Origin: Succinivibrio sp. | GTDB taxonomy: Bacteria > Pseudomonadota > Gammaproteobacteria > Enterobacterales > Succinivibrionaceae | Length of the DNA: 35,625 nt | NCBI GenBank assembly: GCA_017635415.1 | Contig: JAGBLM010000067.1 | Coordinates: forward strand, 1 to 35,625 | Direction of reading: 5' to 3' | In this document: positions 24,257 through 31,344 of the stretch, piece after piece | Position numbering within the stretch: the stretch's first letter is position 1 | Layout: each line of letters opens with the position of its first letter | The notes under the pieces: model-generated | What the model was told of the DNA's origin: nothing | Database searches by the model: none | The model's input: only the letters and a program-made list of their open reading frames with translations | Made by a program: the position numbers and the translations under genes

Positions 24257-24653
24257 CTTAGGTTTTGTATTTGTGCAACTTTGTACAGCCTTATGTACTA
24301 ATCATAAGCATCAGGACTGAAAAAAAACAAATCAGCAGCAAAACTCCCTAAAATCAGGCAGACTCGTGCAGACAGCAGGAAAAAGCGCACCGGACCTCAG
24401 TTCCCCTCTGTCAGAGGGCAAGTCTTTGGGCCTGTATTAAATATTTCCACTGTCGTTCTCTGCACAGTCCACGATCTTGATCACAGCCTTCATCTAGTTA
24501 ATCGCCTGAATCTAATCTAGAATTAACTTACGGCATCTGTTTACAATCAGACATTCCTGCACCAATGCCTTCTGACAGCTCCCATACACGCAGTGATCTG
24601 TCAGCAACCTTGTGTGCTGATTTCTCCTAAAGAAGATGACAGGAGGATATGTA
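24257..24653. other. Divergent control region between iorA and the TRAP binding-protein genes
   Basis: About 400 bases hold no convincing gene. TTGATCACAG near 24477 contains a half site of the CRP/FNR type and TGTTTACA near 24539 resembles half of a TyrR box, but neither is a full dyad. No promoter with two good hexamers is visible on either strand. The stretch just before 24654 contains the strong ribosome binding site AGGAGG (24642-24647). Confidence 0.35.
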
Positions 24654-25673
24654 ATGCATTCTATCCGTTCGTGGCTTACTTTGTGCCTGCTGTGCTGCAG
24701 TCTGTGTACCTGTGCTGCCGCTCCTGCACAAAAGGATGATGCACTTAAAATTAGGGTCGCCTACTACCGCTCCTATGATGAGGAGCAGGTGCAACTTATC
24801 AAGGAAGGATACGAAGATCTCAAGGAGCGCTCTGCAGGTAAGCTGAAATTTGTCTTCTTCCGCAACAGTAAACTGGGTATCGAGCCAGATATGACCAGAC
24901 ATATTCTCTCAGGGGAAAAAATAGATGCGGCCATGGTGCAGTTAAATCACCTGATTCAGTATGACCGGAGACTTAATGTTCTCACCGCTCCGTACCTTTT
25001 TGAAAACTATGCCATAGCACACAAGGCCATCGACAGATATATCATCGGCTGGATGAACGAACTTTTAGCCCCGCACAATCTGCTGGTTTTAGGAGCCTTT
25101 GACGTCGGTTTCAGACATGTAACCAACTACGGCGAGGAGATCGAATCGGCCGCGCAGATTTCCGGCCGACCGTTCCGGGTTCCGGAATTGCCGCACATCG
25201 AGAGAACCTTCAAAGCGCTCGGTGCCAAAATCAGCATTCTGAAAATCGAAAGTTATTTAAGGGCTCTGCGTAACAACGCCTTTTCCTTATGTGAGGAAAA
25301 CACCCTGCCGGCCATAAACTACTACGAACTTTACTGTTTCCATAACCGTCTGTCGCTGACACAGCATATTTTCGATTTTCAGCCTTTTGTCATCAACAGA
25401 CAATTCTTTATGTCCCTAACTGAGGAGCAGCAGAAAGTTCTGATTGAGAGCGTGATAAACGGTCAGAACAAGAATCGGAAACTGACCGAGAAAAATGACA
25501 AGAAAGTGCTCTCCGAACTCAAACGGCACGGCATGCGCATCACAAAACCCGATCTCAAAACCTTTATTTCCAAGATGAAGCCGGTCTACATCAAAATCGA
25601 CAGTATTGCTGGGCGAGGCGAAATGTTCAAACTGCAGTACCAGATAAGCAAACTTCATTTCGGTCTGCAATAA
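24654..25673 (+). CDS. DctP-family TRAP-type solute-binding protein, orphan (1 of 2)
   Basis: This is an extracytoplasmic receptor of the TRAP type, which normally hands carboxylates to a DctQ/DctM membrane pair. ATG at 24654 follows AGGAGG by six bases, so the open frame upstream to 24636 is not used. The 339-residue product begins with a signal peptide (SWLTLCLLCCSLCTCAAA, cut near residue 23). It then shows DctP features: IDAAMVQLNHLIQYDRRLNVLTAPYLFENYAIAHKAID, GRPFRVPELPHIERTFKALGAK with the conserved Arg motif, LRNNAFSLCEEN and LTEEQQKVL. The DGQEN-type element is altered to LCEEN. No dctQ or dctM gene is present. A homologous gene follows after 37 bases, in the same operon. Confidence 0.85.
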   Translation: MHSIRSWLTLCLLCCSLCTCAAAPAQKDDALKIRVAYYRSYDEEQVQLIKEGYEDLKERSAGKLKFVFFRNSKLGIEPDMTRHILSGEKIDAAMVQLNHLIQYDRRLNVLTAPYLFENYAIAHKAIDRYIIGWMNELLAPHNLLVLGAFDVGFRHVTNYGEEIESAAQISGRPFRVPELPHIERTFKALGAKISILKIESYLRALRNNAFSLCEENTLPAINYYELYCFHNRLSLTQHIFDFQPFVINRQFFMSLTEEQQKVLIESVINGQNKNRKLTEKNDKKVLSELKRHGMRITKPDLKTFISKMKPVYIKIDSIAGRGEMFKLQYQISKLHFGLQ

Positions 25674-25710
25674 GGCAGGTCAGTCTCATAGAGAACCTGA
25701 GGATTTTAAA

Positions 25711-26781
25711 ATGTCAAAGAATACCTTACTCCTTAAAATATGCCGGGTGCTGCTGCCTGTTCTGCTTGTGACGGGAAGCGCGGCCCACTCTGCCACCCCC
25801 TATGTCATCAACTATACCACCTACAAATTTGAAAACTCCTGGTTCTCAGAACTCAACCGCGAATTCATCGCCAATCTTGAGCAGAGATCAAAAAACCGCC
25901 TTAAGGTAAACCTGCAGATCCAAAGCAACCACCTCAACTACCCTGATTTTGTCGCCCAGGTGGAAACAGGTGATATGGATATGGCTCTGGTCAGTTACGA
26001 AGGGCTGTACGCCTATTCACCAAAATTTCAGGCCCTCTATGCGCCTTACCTTTTTGATAGTTATGACCTTGCCCATCATGTCATCGACAACTATATCCAC
26101 AGCTGGCTCAATGAAGAACTCATCCACAGCAATATCTTTGTCTTCTCCATTTTTGACCTCGGCTTCAGGCAGTTCACCACCCGTGATATTGATGTCAGTA
26201 CGGTAAAAGATCTTAAGGACGTCAGCATCGCCTCCTCTTCTCTGCCTGGTCTTATGGAGGCAATTTCCTCTTTTGGTGCTGTTCCGCACGAAATAGATTT
26301 CACCCAGATCTATGCAAATCTCAAGAATAAGGAGATTGTGGGGCAAGAACAGACGCTCTCCGTCATCGAGGCCCTGAAACTCTATGAAGTGCAGAACAGA
26401 CTGATTCTGACCAATCACGTCTTCATGACTATGCCGCTTATCATCAACAAGAGGTTTTTAGATGCACTGCCTGCCGATCTGCAGGAGATCCTGCACGAGG
26501 AGGTACTCAAGGCTCAGCAAAAAAACCGTGACAGAATTGCAAGAGAGGAACTGGCGTTCATAGAAAAACTGCAGTCCCAGGGCATGACAGTGCAAAGACC
26601 AAAGATTGATTCCTTCGTCAGTGCTGTCGACAAAGCCTATGACGCTCTACAGAAAATCGTCGGTGAACAGGACATGATTTCGCTGCTCTTTGAGATCAAC
26701 AGCGCCCGTTATGAAATGATGAGGAAAAAAGAGCAAAAGACTGATGATTCCGTCCTTGAGGATGATTTTGAGGATGAATAG
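25711..26781 (+). CDS. DctP-family TRAP-type solute-binding protein, orphan and divergent (2 of 2)
   Basis: This is the second TRAP-type receptor of the pair, 356 residues, with signal peptide RVLLPVLLVTGSAAHSA. Family features include FIANLEQRSKNRLKVNLQI, GDMDMALVSYEGLYAYSPKFQALYAPYLFDSYDLAHHVID, LGFRQFTTRDI, and INKRFLDALPADLQEILHEEVLKAQQKNR. The usual K-[IV]-R-V-P segment that supplies the carboxylate-binding arginine reads LKDVSIASSS, and the GQEN element reads GQEQT, so the ligand is probably not a standard carboxylate. The C-terminus is a short acidic tail (DDSVLEDDFEDE). It probably arose by duplication of its upstream neighbour and is co-transcribed with it. No membrane subunits are nearby. 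Confidence 0.83.
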   Translation: MSKNTLLLKICRVLLPVLLVTGSAAHSATPYVINYTTYKFENSWFSELNREFIANLEQRSKNRLKVNLQIQSNHLNYPDFVAQVETGDMDMALVSYEGLYAYSPKFQALYAPYLFDSYDLAHHVIDNYIHSWLNEELIHSNIFVFSIFDLGFRQFTTRDIDVSTVKDLKDVSIASSSLPGLMEAISSFGAVPHEIDFTQIYANLKNKEIVGQEQTLSVIEALKLYEVQNRLILTNHVFMTMPLIINKRFLDALPADLQEILHEEVLKAQQKNRDRIAREELAFIEKLQSQGMTVQRPKIDSFVSAVDKAYDALQKIVGEQDMISLLFEINSARYEMMRKKEQKTDDSVLEDDFEDE

Positions 26782-26983
26782 ACGACGCAGAGTGTGACTA
26801 TTTCTCTGTCTGCCGATGTAGTTCACTTAATAATAAGGGACTAGCAATAGATTTAAGAGAATATTACCTTAACATCAAATAAAAAATAAGGGGAAAAAAG
26901 CATAATCAAGGTTTACTGTTTTGGAAAAAAAATGCTGCTTAAAATAGTTGACCTTAGGCAGAGCAGAATTTTCAGAAAATTAT

Positions 26984-27011
26984 TTGACAATGTTTAAATT
27001 ACCGCTATAAT
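26984..27011 (+). promoter_or_regulatory. Consensus promoter of the second tRNA-Ala operon
   Basis: TTGACA (26984-26989) and TATAAT (27006-27011) are perfect and 16 bases apart, as in the first operon, although the surrounding sequence differs. The 26782-27031 gap before it is AT-rich and shows no gene. Confidence 0.88.
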
Positions 27012-27031
27012 GTACAGCGCTGTTGAACAGT

Positions 27032-27107
<76 letters not shown>

Positions 27108-27129
27108 GATAGTGTTTGACATCCTCTGT

Positions 27130-27205
27130 GGGGGTATAGCTCAGATGGGAGAGCATCTGCTTTGCAAGCAGAGGGTCAACGGTTCGATCCCGTTTACCTC
27201 CACCA
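27130..27205 (+). tRNA. tRNA-Ala (anticodon TGC), copy 2
   Basis: The 76-base gene appears identical to the tRNA at 16219-16294. The spacer to copy 2 of Ala-GGC differs from the first operon by a single base (AGATAG versus AGATAA). Confidence 0.96.
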
Positions 27206-27322
27206 TTTTCCTGAATTCTCTTTATTCACTCCAGCAAATTTTTTGAACATATACCTATATCATTTGTGCTTATCAGGCTTTCTTGTTTGGTAAAATAAGA
27301 CATCTGTTCACGTATAGGTGTT

Positions 27323-27787
27323 ATGTTTTCTGCAATATTAGGCATTTTCGGTACGCTTTCACATCTGCTCACTATGCTGCCGGTGCTGTCATTTCTTCTG
27401 ACGGCAGGTTTCTGCTCGCTCAGTGTAGACAGTCTGCAGAAACTTGCCGCTGCCGACCTCAGACTGCAGCTTACAGTGCTTGCCGCGGCCCCGCTTACAC
27501 CCTATGATGTCGAGGTTGCCGAAACTGTCCGCAGTAGAGCACGTCAGCTAAGACTGCTGCGTGAAGGACACAGTCTGACTCTCAATTCAGCTCATCTGAC
27601 AGGACGGGCGGTTGATCTGATGCTGCTAAAACCTGACAGGACCTATGATAATGATTTTGATCATTATCAGAATCTTTCTTTAATGATGAAGACAATGGCT
27701 ACCCTTTTGGGTGTTGACCTGATTTGGGGCGGTGACTGGCCAAAATTTAAAGATGGACCGCATTTTCAGTTAAAACCTGAAAAATAG
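27323..27787 (+). CDS. Membrane-anchored M15 peptidase (endolysin-like L-alanyl-D-glutamate or D-Ala peptidase)
   Basis: This is a probable zinc peptidase acting on peptidoglycan peptides. The 154-residue protein starts with a hydrophobic segment of about 30 residues (MFSAILGIFGTLSHLLTMLP then VLSFLLTAGF) that would anchor it in the inner membrane with the enzyme outside. The catalytic part follows the M15 pattern: VRSRARQLRLLREG, then LNSAHLTGRAVDL (zinc His and Asp in SxHxxGxAxD) and WGGDWPKFKDGPHFQL (catalytic Asp region and last zinc His). The domain is close to phage endolysins such as that of T5 and to CwlK. It sits directly after tRNA-Ala genes with no other phage gene. A domesticated prophage lysis gene or a cell-wall remodelling enzyme are both possible. 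Confidence 0.85.
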   Translation: MFSAILGIFGTLSHLLTMLPVLSFLLTAGFCSLSVDSLQKLAAADLRLQLTVLAAAPLTPYDVEVAETVRSRARQLRLLREGHSLTLNSAHLTGRAVDLMLLKPDRTYDNDFDHYQNLSLMMKTMATLLGVDLIWGGDWPKFKDGPHFQLKPEK

Positions 27788-27808
27788 CACCTCTGTGTGC
27801 TATTTTTT
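27780..27808 (+). terminator. Rho-independent terminator of the M15 peptidase gene
   Basis: AAAAATAGCAC (27780-27790) and GTGCTATTTTT (27797-27807) make an 11-bp stem with loop CTCTGT, ending in six T residues. The left arm overlaps the stop codon TAG (27785-27787). Confidence 0.9.
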
Positions 27809-27843
27809 CACTCTAACAAACTTCTCTGTATGTAACTCCGTTA

Positions 27844-27849
27844 TATAAT
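27844..27849 (+). promoter_or_regulatory. -10 element of the tolC promoter
   Basis: A perfect TATAAT lies 37 bases before the tolC ATG. No clear -35 box is seen. The ribosome binding site is AGAGGT at 27875-27880. Confidence 0.45.
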
Positions 27850-27885
27850 ATGCAAACTGTAACAAGAACATAACAGAGGTTTTAA

Positions 27886-29229
27886 ATGCGCTTTTCCATT
27901 GCCCTTTTGTCCGCAGCCGTTGTCGCATGCTCCAGCATTTCCTCACCGGCGTTTGCACTTGATCTGCTTGATATCTACAAAGAAGCATACGCTCACGATC
28001 CTGTTGTTCAGCAGGCCAAGGCAAACCGGGATTACTACTATGCCGCCATTGATGAGGCCACAGCAAAACTTCTGCCTCAGATTGACGTTACCGGATCTCT
28101 TCAGACGACCAATACCAATGTTAAGAGAGGCTCAGGAGTAAGTGCCAGCAACAGCAGTGCCACTGCCGGTATTTCTCTGTCTCAGGTAATCTGGCAGCAT
28201 TCGGCCTGGTTAAACCGCAGCATCGCCGAAAAACAGGCCGTCCGTTATGACCTGGCCTACAAAGATGCCATGCAGAATCTCATTATTCGTGTGGCAACTG
28301 CCTACTTTAACATTCTCGATGCGGCAGATACTCTTGCTTTCAATAAGGCCAACAATCAGGCCTTAAAACGTCAGCTTGACGAGGCAAACCGTCAGTTTCA
28401 GGTCGGTGTAATCGCTGAAACCGACCGTCTGCAGGCTCAGGCTTCATACGACCTTTCCAACGCTTCGGTGATTGCGGCTGAAAACGCCCTGCAAAATTCC
28501 TATGAAGAAGTCAGAGCGCTGACCGGTCATGGCATAACCCTCAATCAGTTAAGTACCCTTGATACGGATAAGTTCAGTACTCCTGACGTTAAAAGTACCC
28601 TCCAGTCACTGATCAAGAAGGCTGAAGGCAATAATCTTTCTCTGCAGCAGTATGCCGTAGCCCGTGATGTCGCCAAAGATCAGATTTCTCTTGCTATGAC
28701 TGGACACGAACCGACCGTGTCCCTCAAAGCTAGTGCTGAAACCGGCTATACCAACTATCGTCACGAAATTGCCGGTTCCTCTCAGACCGACGGTAATGAC
28801 TGGGCCCAGACCATAGGTATCAACCTCACTGTTCCTATTTACCACGGTGGTGAGACTTCAGCCAAGGTCAAAGAAGCCGAAGCCAAATACGTCGACGCCT
28901 CTGAGGCTCTTGAGGCACAGCACCGTACCCTGGTTACCAATGTCACCAATAACTTCAATAACGTTAATGCTGCCATCAGTTCGGTCAAAGCCTACGAGCA
29001 GTCGGTTATTTCTGCACAGTCCTCTCTTGATGCCACTCAGGCAGGCTACGAGGTTGGCACCAGAACCATGACCGATGTCCTTGATGCTATCCAGAAACTG
29101 TACAGCGCCAAACAGAAGGCCGCCGCCTCCCGCTATACCTACATCAAGTCCCGCCTGAATCTCAACTATTCAACCGGCGAACTTAAACTTGACGATATGG
29201 AACAGGTGAACAAAGGTCTGAAGAAATAA
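27886..29229 (+). CDS. tolC: TolC-family outer-membrane channel
   Basis: TolC forms a trimeric outer-membrane channel and periplasmic tunnel for type I secretion and drug efflux pumps. The 447-residue protein has a signal peptide (SIALLSAAVVACSSISSPAFA, cut near residue 24). The opening of the mature protein, LDLLDIYKEAYAHDPVVQQAKANRD, and the repeat structure with the second half VPIYHGGETSAKVKEAEAKY and QAGYEVGTRTMTDVLDAIQKLYSAK, are typical. Two internal coiled-coil halves are evident. It stands alone without a periplasmic adaptor or pump gene, as the general housekeeping TolC usually does. Confidence 0.93.
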   Translation: MRFSIALLSAAVVACSSISSPAFALDLLDIYKEAYAHDPVVQQAKANRDYYYAAIDEATAKLLPQIDVTGSLQTTNTNVKRGSGVSASNSSATAGISLSQVIWQHSAWLNRSIAEKQAVRYDLAYKDAMQNLIIRVATAYFNILDAADTLAFNKANNQALKRQLDEANRQFQVGVIAETDRLQAQASYDLSNASVIAAENALQNSYEEVRALTGHGITLNQLSTLDTDKFSTPDVKSTLQSLIKKAEGNNLSLQQYAVARDVAKDQISLAMTGHEPTVSLKASAETGYTNYRHEIAGSSQTDGNDWAQTIGINLTVPIYHGGETSAKVKEAEAKYVDASEALEAQHRTLVTNVTNNFNNVNAAISSVKAYEQSVISAQSSLDATQAGYEVGTRTMTDVLDAIQKLYSAKQKAAASRYTYIKSRLNLNYSTGELKLDDMEQVNKGLKK

Positions 29230-29237
29230 TCATCCTT

Positions 29238-29281
29238 ACTGACTCCTGATGCAACAGCAGAAGGAGTCAGTTCTCCTCTTT
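29238..29281 (+). terminator. Terminator after tolC
   Basis: ACTGACTCCT (29238-29247) pairs perfectly with AGGAGTCAGT (29262-29271) around a 14-base loop, followed by the pyrimidine stretch TCTCCTCTTT. Confidence 0.65.
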
Positions 29282-29318
29282 GACAACTCCACTCCTGCTC
29301 TTAAAATAAAAATTCTTT

Positions 29319-29364
29319 GTTAACATCAAGTTAACTTTATACGGTAGTTTTTACGCAAACGTTT
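29319..29364. promoter_or_regulatory. Operator candidates upstream of kduI
   Basis: GTTAAC-ATCAA-GTTAAC (29319-29335) forms a spaced dyad, and GCAAACGTTTTAC contains the AAACGTTT core (29357-29364) typical of LacI/GalR-family operators. Both lie 80-130 bases upstream of kduI. No regulator gene is adjacent. Confidence 0.35.
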
Positions 29365-29446
29365 TACTAAAATGAGGCCTGTTACGCGTTTCTATCGTCA
29401 TATTTGGTATAGAATCTGCTGTAAATAAATTTTGGAGACTCTTTTC

Positions 29447-30289
29447 ATGGATATCAGATATTCAACCAACCCTGAGGATTTTAAGCGCTACACCACTGAG
29501 GAAACCCGCAGGGAATTTTTGATCCCTAAGCTTTTTGAACAGGACAAGGTACTGGTTACCTATTCACACGTTGACAGAATGTGCGCCTTCGGCTGCATGC
29601 CGGTCAACAGGGCCGTGCCACTTGATGACGGTATCGATGTCTGGCACAATTTCGGCACCAGTTTCATCCTGGAAAGACGTGAAATGGGTATATTTAATGT
29701 CGGTGGTGCCGGCACCGTTACTGCCGACGGACAGACCTTTAAGATGGGGTATGAGGACTGCCTCTACATCACTATGGGCACCAAAGAGGTAACCTTCAGT
29801 TCTGAGGACAAGAATAATCCTGCCAAGTTCTACATGGTTTCATCACCTGCACACCGTGCCTACAAGACTACCTTTATTCCGATGTCCAAGGCCAATCACC
29901 GTCCTTGCGGCTCTCCTGAGACTGCCAATGCCCGCGTGATCAATCAGTTCATTCACCCTGACGTACTGCAGACCTGCCAGCTGTCCATGGGTCTTACCCA
30001 GCTGCAGAAAGGCTCTGTCTGGAACACCATGCCGGCCCATACCCACGAGCGTCGTATGGAACTTTATTTCTACTTTGAAATACCTGAAGATCAGGCCGTA
30101 TTCCATATGATGGGTACACCTCAGGAAACCCGTCACATCATCATGCATAATGAACAGGCGGTAATTGGTCCGTCATGGAGTATTCACAGCGGTTGCGGTA
30201 CCACCAACTATACCTTTATCTGGGCCATGGCAGGTGAGAATCTGGCCTTTGATGATATGGACGAGATAGCCATCAAGGATCTTAAATAA
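29447..30289 (+). CDS. kduI: 5-dehydro-4-deoxy-D-glucuronate isomerase
   Basis: KduI isomerises 5-keto-4-deoxyuronate, the product of pectin or glycosaminoglycan lyases, to 2,5-diketo-3-deoxygluconate. ATG at 29447, with TTGGAG nine bases upstream, gives 280 residues starting MDIRYSTNPEDF, matching E. coli KduI (278). Conserved stretches are VYSHIDR-like VTYSHVDRM, FILERREMGIFNVGGAGTV, DVLQTCQLSMGLTQL, NTMPAHTHERRMELYFYFEI (zinc ligands His-x-His and Glu) and ETRHIIMHNEQAVIGPSWSIHSG. The protein is complete. The other uronate genes (kduD, kdgK, kdgA, lyases) are not in the window, so it acts as a scattered member of the pathway. Confidence 0.97.
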   Translation: MDIRYSTNPEDFKRYTTEETRREFLIPKLFEQDKVLVTYSHVDRMCAFGCMPVNRAVPLDDGIDVWHNFGTSFILERREMGIFNVGGAGTVTADGQTFKMGYEDCLYITMGTKEVTFSSEDKNNPAKFYMVSSPAHRAYKTTFIPMSKANHRPCGSPETANARVINQFIHPDVLQTCQLSMGLTQLQKGSVWNTMPAHTHERRMELYFYFEIPEDQAVFHMMGTPQETRHIIMHNEQAVIGPSWSIHSGCGTTNYTFIWAMAGENLAFDDMDEIAIKDLK

Positions 30290-30333
30290 CTCTCTCGTTC
30301 AACCGTATCTCCTCGAAGTAAGCGTGCTCAGAT

Positions 30334-30357
30334 CCTCCTCCTGCATAAGGGGGAGGG
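30334..30357 (+). terminator. First hairpin after kduI
   Basis: CCTCCTCCT (30334-30342) pairs with AGGGGGAGG (30348-30356) with one G-T pair and loop GCATA, followed by only a short T run (GTTTG). Confidence 0.5.
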
Positions 30358-30370
30358 TTTGACAGAAATA

Positions 30371-30412
30371 GTGAAGCCGGATCATAGTAGTATCATGTCC
30401 GACTTTTTTTTT
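30371..30412 (+). terminator. Terminator between kduI and the ADP-ribosylglycohydrolase gene
   Basis: GAAGCCGGA and TCCGACTT form an imperfect stem around a 16-base loop, followed by nine T residues just before 30412. It probably ends kduI transcription at the boundary of the convergent gene. Confidence 0.6.
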
Positions 30413-31343
30413 AGTACTCAGAATCAAAGGCAGACTGCGAGAGTCTTTCAAGTTCAGCTGACAGTGTAGGAGACAGTGTTTTTACCCAGCGCTCCGGAAT
30501 ACACTCAAAACCATACAGCGCCCCGGCAAGACCGCCACAGACAGCACCTACCGTATCAGAATCACCACCTTCGTTTACGGCAGCCACGATGGTGTCCTCA
30601 AAAGAGGACTTGCTCACCAGATAATGCAGCGACACCTTCATCGAATCGGCACACCATCCTGAACTTTTCAGTCCCGGCGGCAGTTTGTCCTTTAACTTTT
30701 TCTCCTCGATAAGTTTTAAGACAATACCAAGACATTCGTCGACACTACCGTTTCTGACCATGTCATAGACAAGTTCGGTATATATGGAAACCAGTTTATC
30801 GGACAGTTCATCGGCATGAGTCATATCACCGATCTGCACTGCAACATCACAGGCCTTTTCCCGGTCATTGTAGAAAAGACCTGGATAAACGGTGCGCATC
30901 AGTGCCCCGTTACCGCCGCTGCGGTGATTGTTACGGTCGGATAGTTCAACTGCTGCCTTAATCCACTTGTCTGAACTTGGGATCTGCTCATCTCCGGCAA
31001 GCTGCAGGGCTATTTCAATGGCCTCCTGACAGGTATTGCCGATATCCTTTGGCTCACTGTTAAACCAGTCAATAAAATTTTTACCCACCGCGTAAAGAGG
31101 GTCATCTGGCTGTGTGGCAATACCTCTGGCAACCGCCAGAGTCATCGCGGTATCATCCGTGGTTTCCCCAGGTTTCAATGACAACCAGCCCCCACCGATA
31201 ATCTCTCTGACCTCCCCGTAGGATTTGATTATCTCCTCTTTACTCATAAACTCCAGAGGTCCGCCTAAGGCATCGCCAACCGCCACGCCATACAAAGCAC
31301 CTCTGATTTTGTCAAATAACTTATCACCCATAACAGATCCCAT
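30411..31343 (-). CDS. ADP-ribosylglycohydrolase family protein
   Basis: This is a cytoplasmic hydrolase of the DraG/ARH fold that removes ADP-ribose or related N- or O-ribosyl groups using two magnesium ions. Metal-site motifs are complete: GALYGVAVGDALGGPLEF, GETTDDTAMTLAVA (T-D-D), RSGGNGALMR and GGDSDTVGAVCGGLAGALYG (D-S-D-T). ATG at 31343 begins one base after the MFS stop codon; an ATG four codons later (31331) is also possible. An open frame extending to 31400 inside the MFS gene is unlikely to be used. The predicted length is 310 residues. Coupling to a sugar-porter-family transporter suggests it acts on an imported ribosyl compound rather than on a modified protein, but that is inference. 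Confidence 0.9.
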   Translation of the reverse strand: MGSVMGDKLFDKIRGALYGVAVGDALGGPLEFMSKEEIIKSYGEVREIIGGGWLSLKPGETTDDTAMTLAVARGIATQPDDPLYAVGKNFIDWFNSEPKDIGNTCQEAIEIALQLAGDEQIPSSDKWIKAAVELSDRNNHRSGGNGALMRTVYPGLFYNDREKACDVAVQIGDMTHADELSDKLVSIYTELVYDMVRNGSVDECLGIVLKLIEEKKLKDKLPPGLKSSGWCADSMKVSLHYLVSKSSFEDTIVAAVNEGGDSDTVGAVCGGLAGALYGFECIPERWVKTLSPTLSAELERLSQSAFDSEY

Positions 31344-31344
31344 C

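Noticed and set aside
27800-28066. 88-codon minus-strand frame at the 5' end of tolC
   Set aside because: It is antisense to the TolC signal peptide region and has no ribosome binding site or family resemblance.
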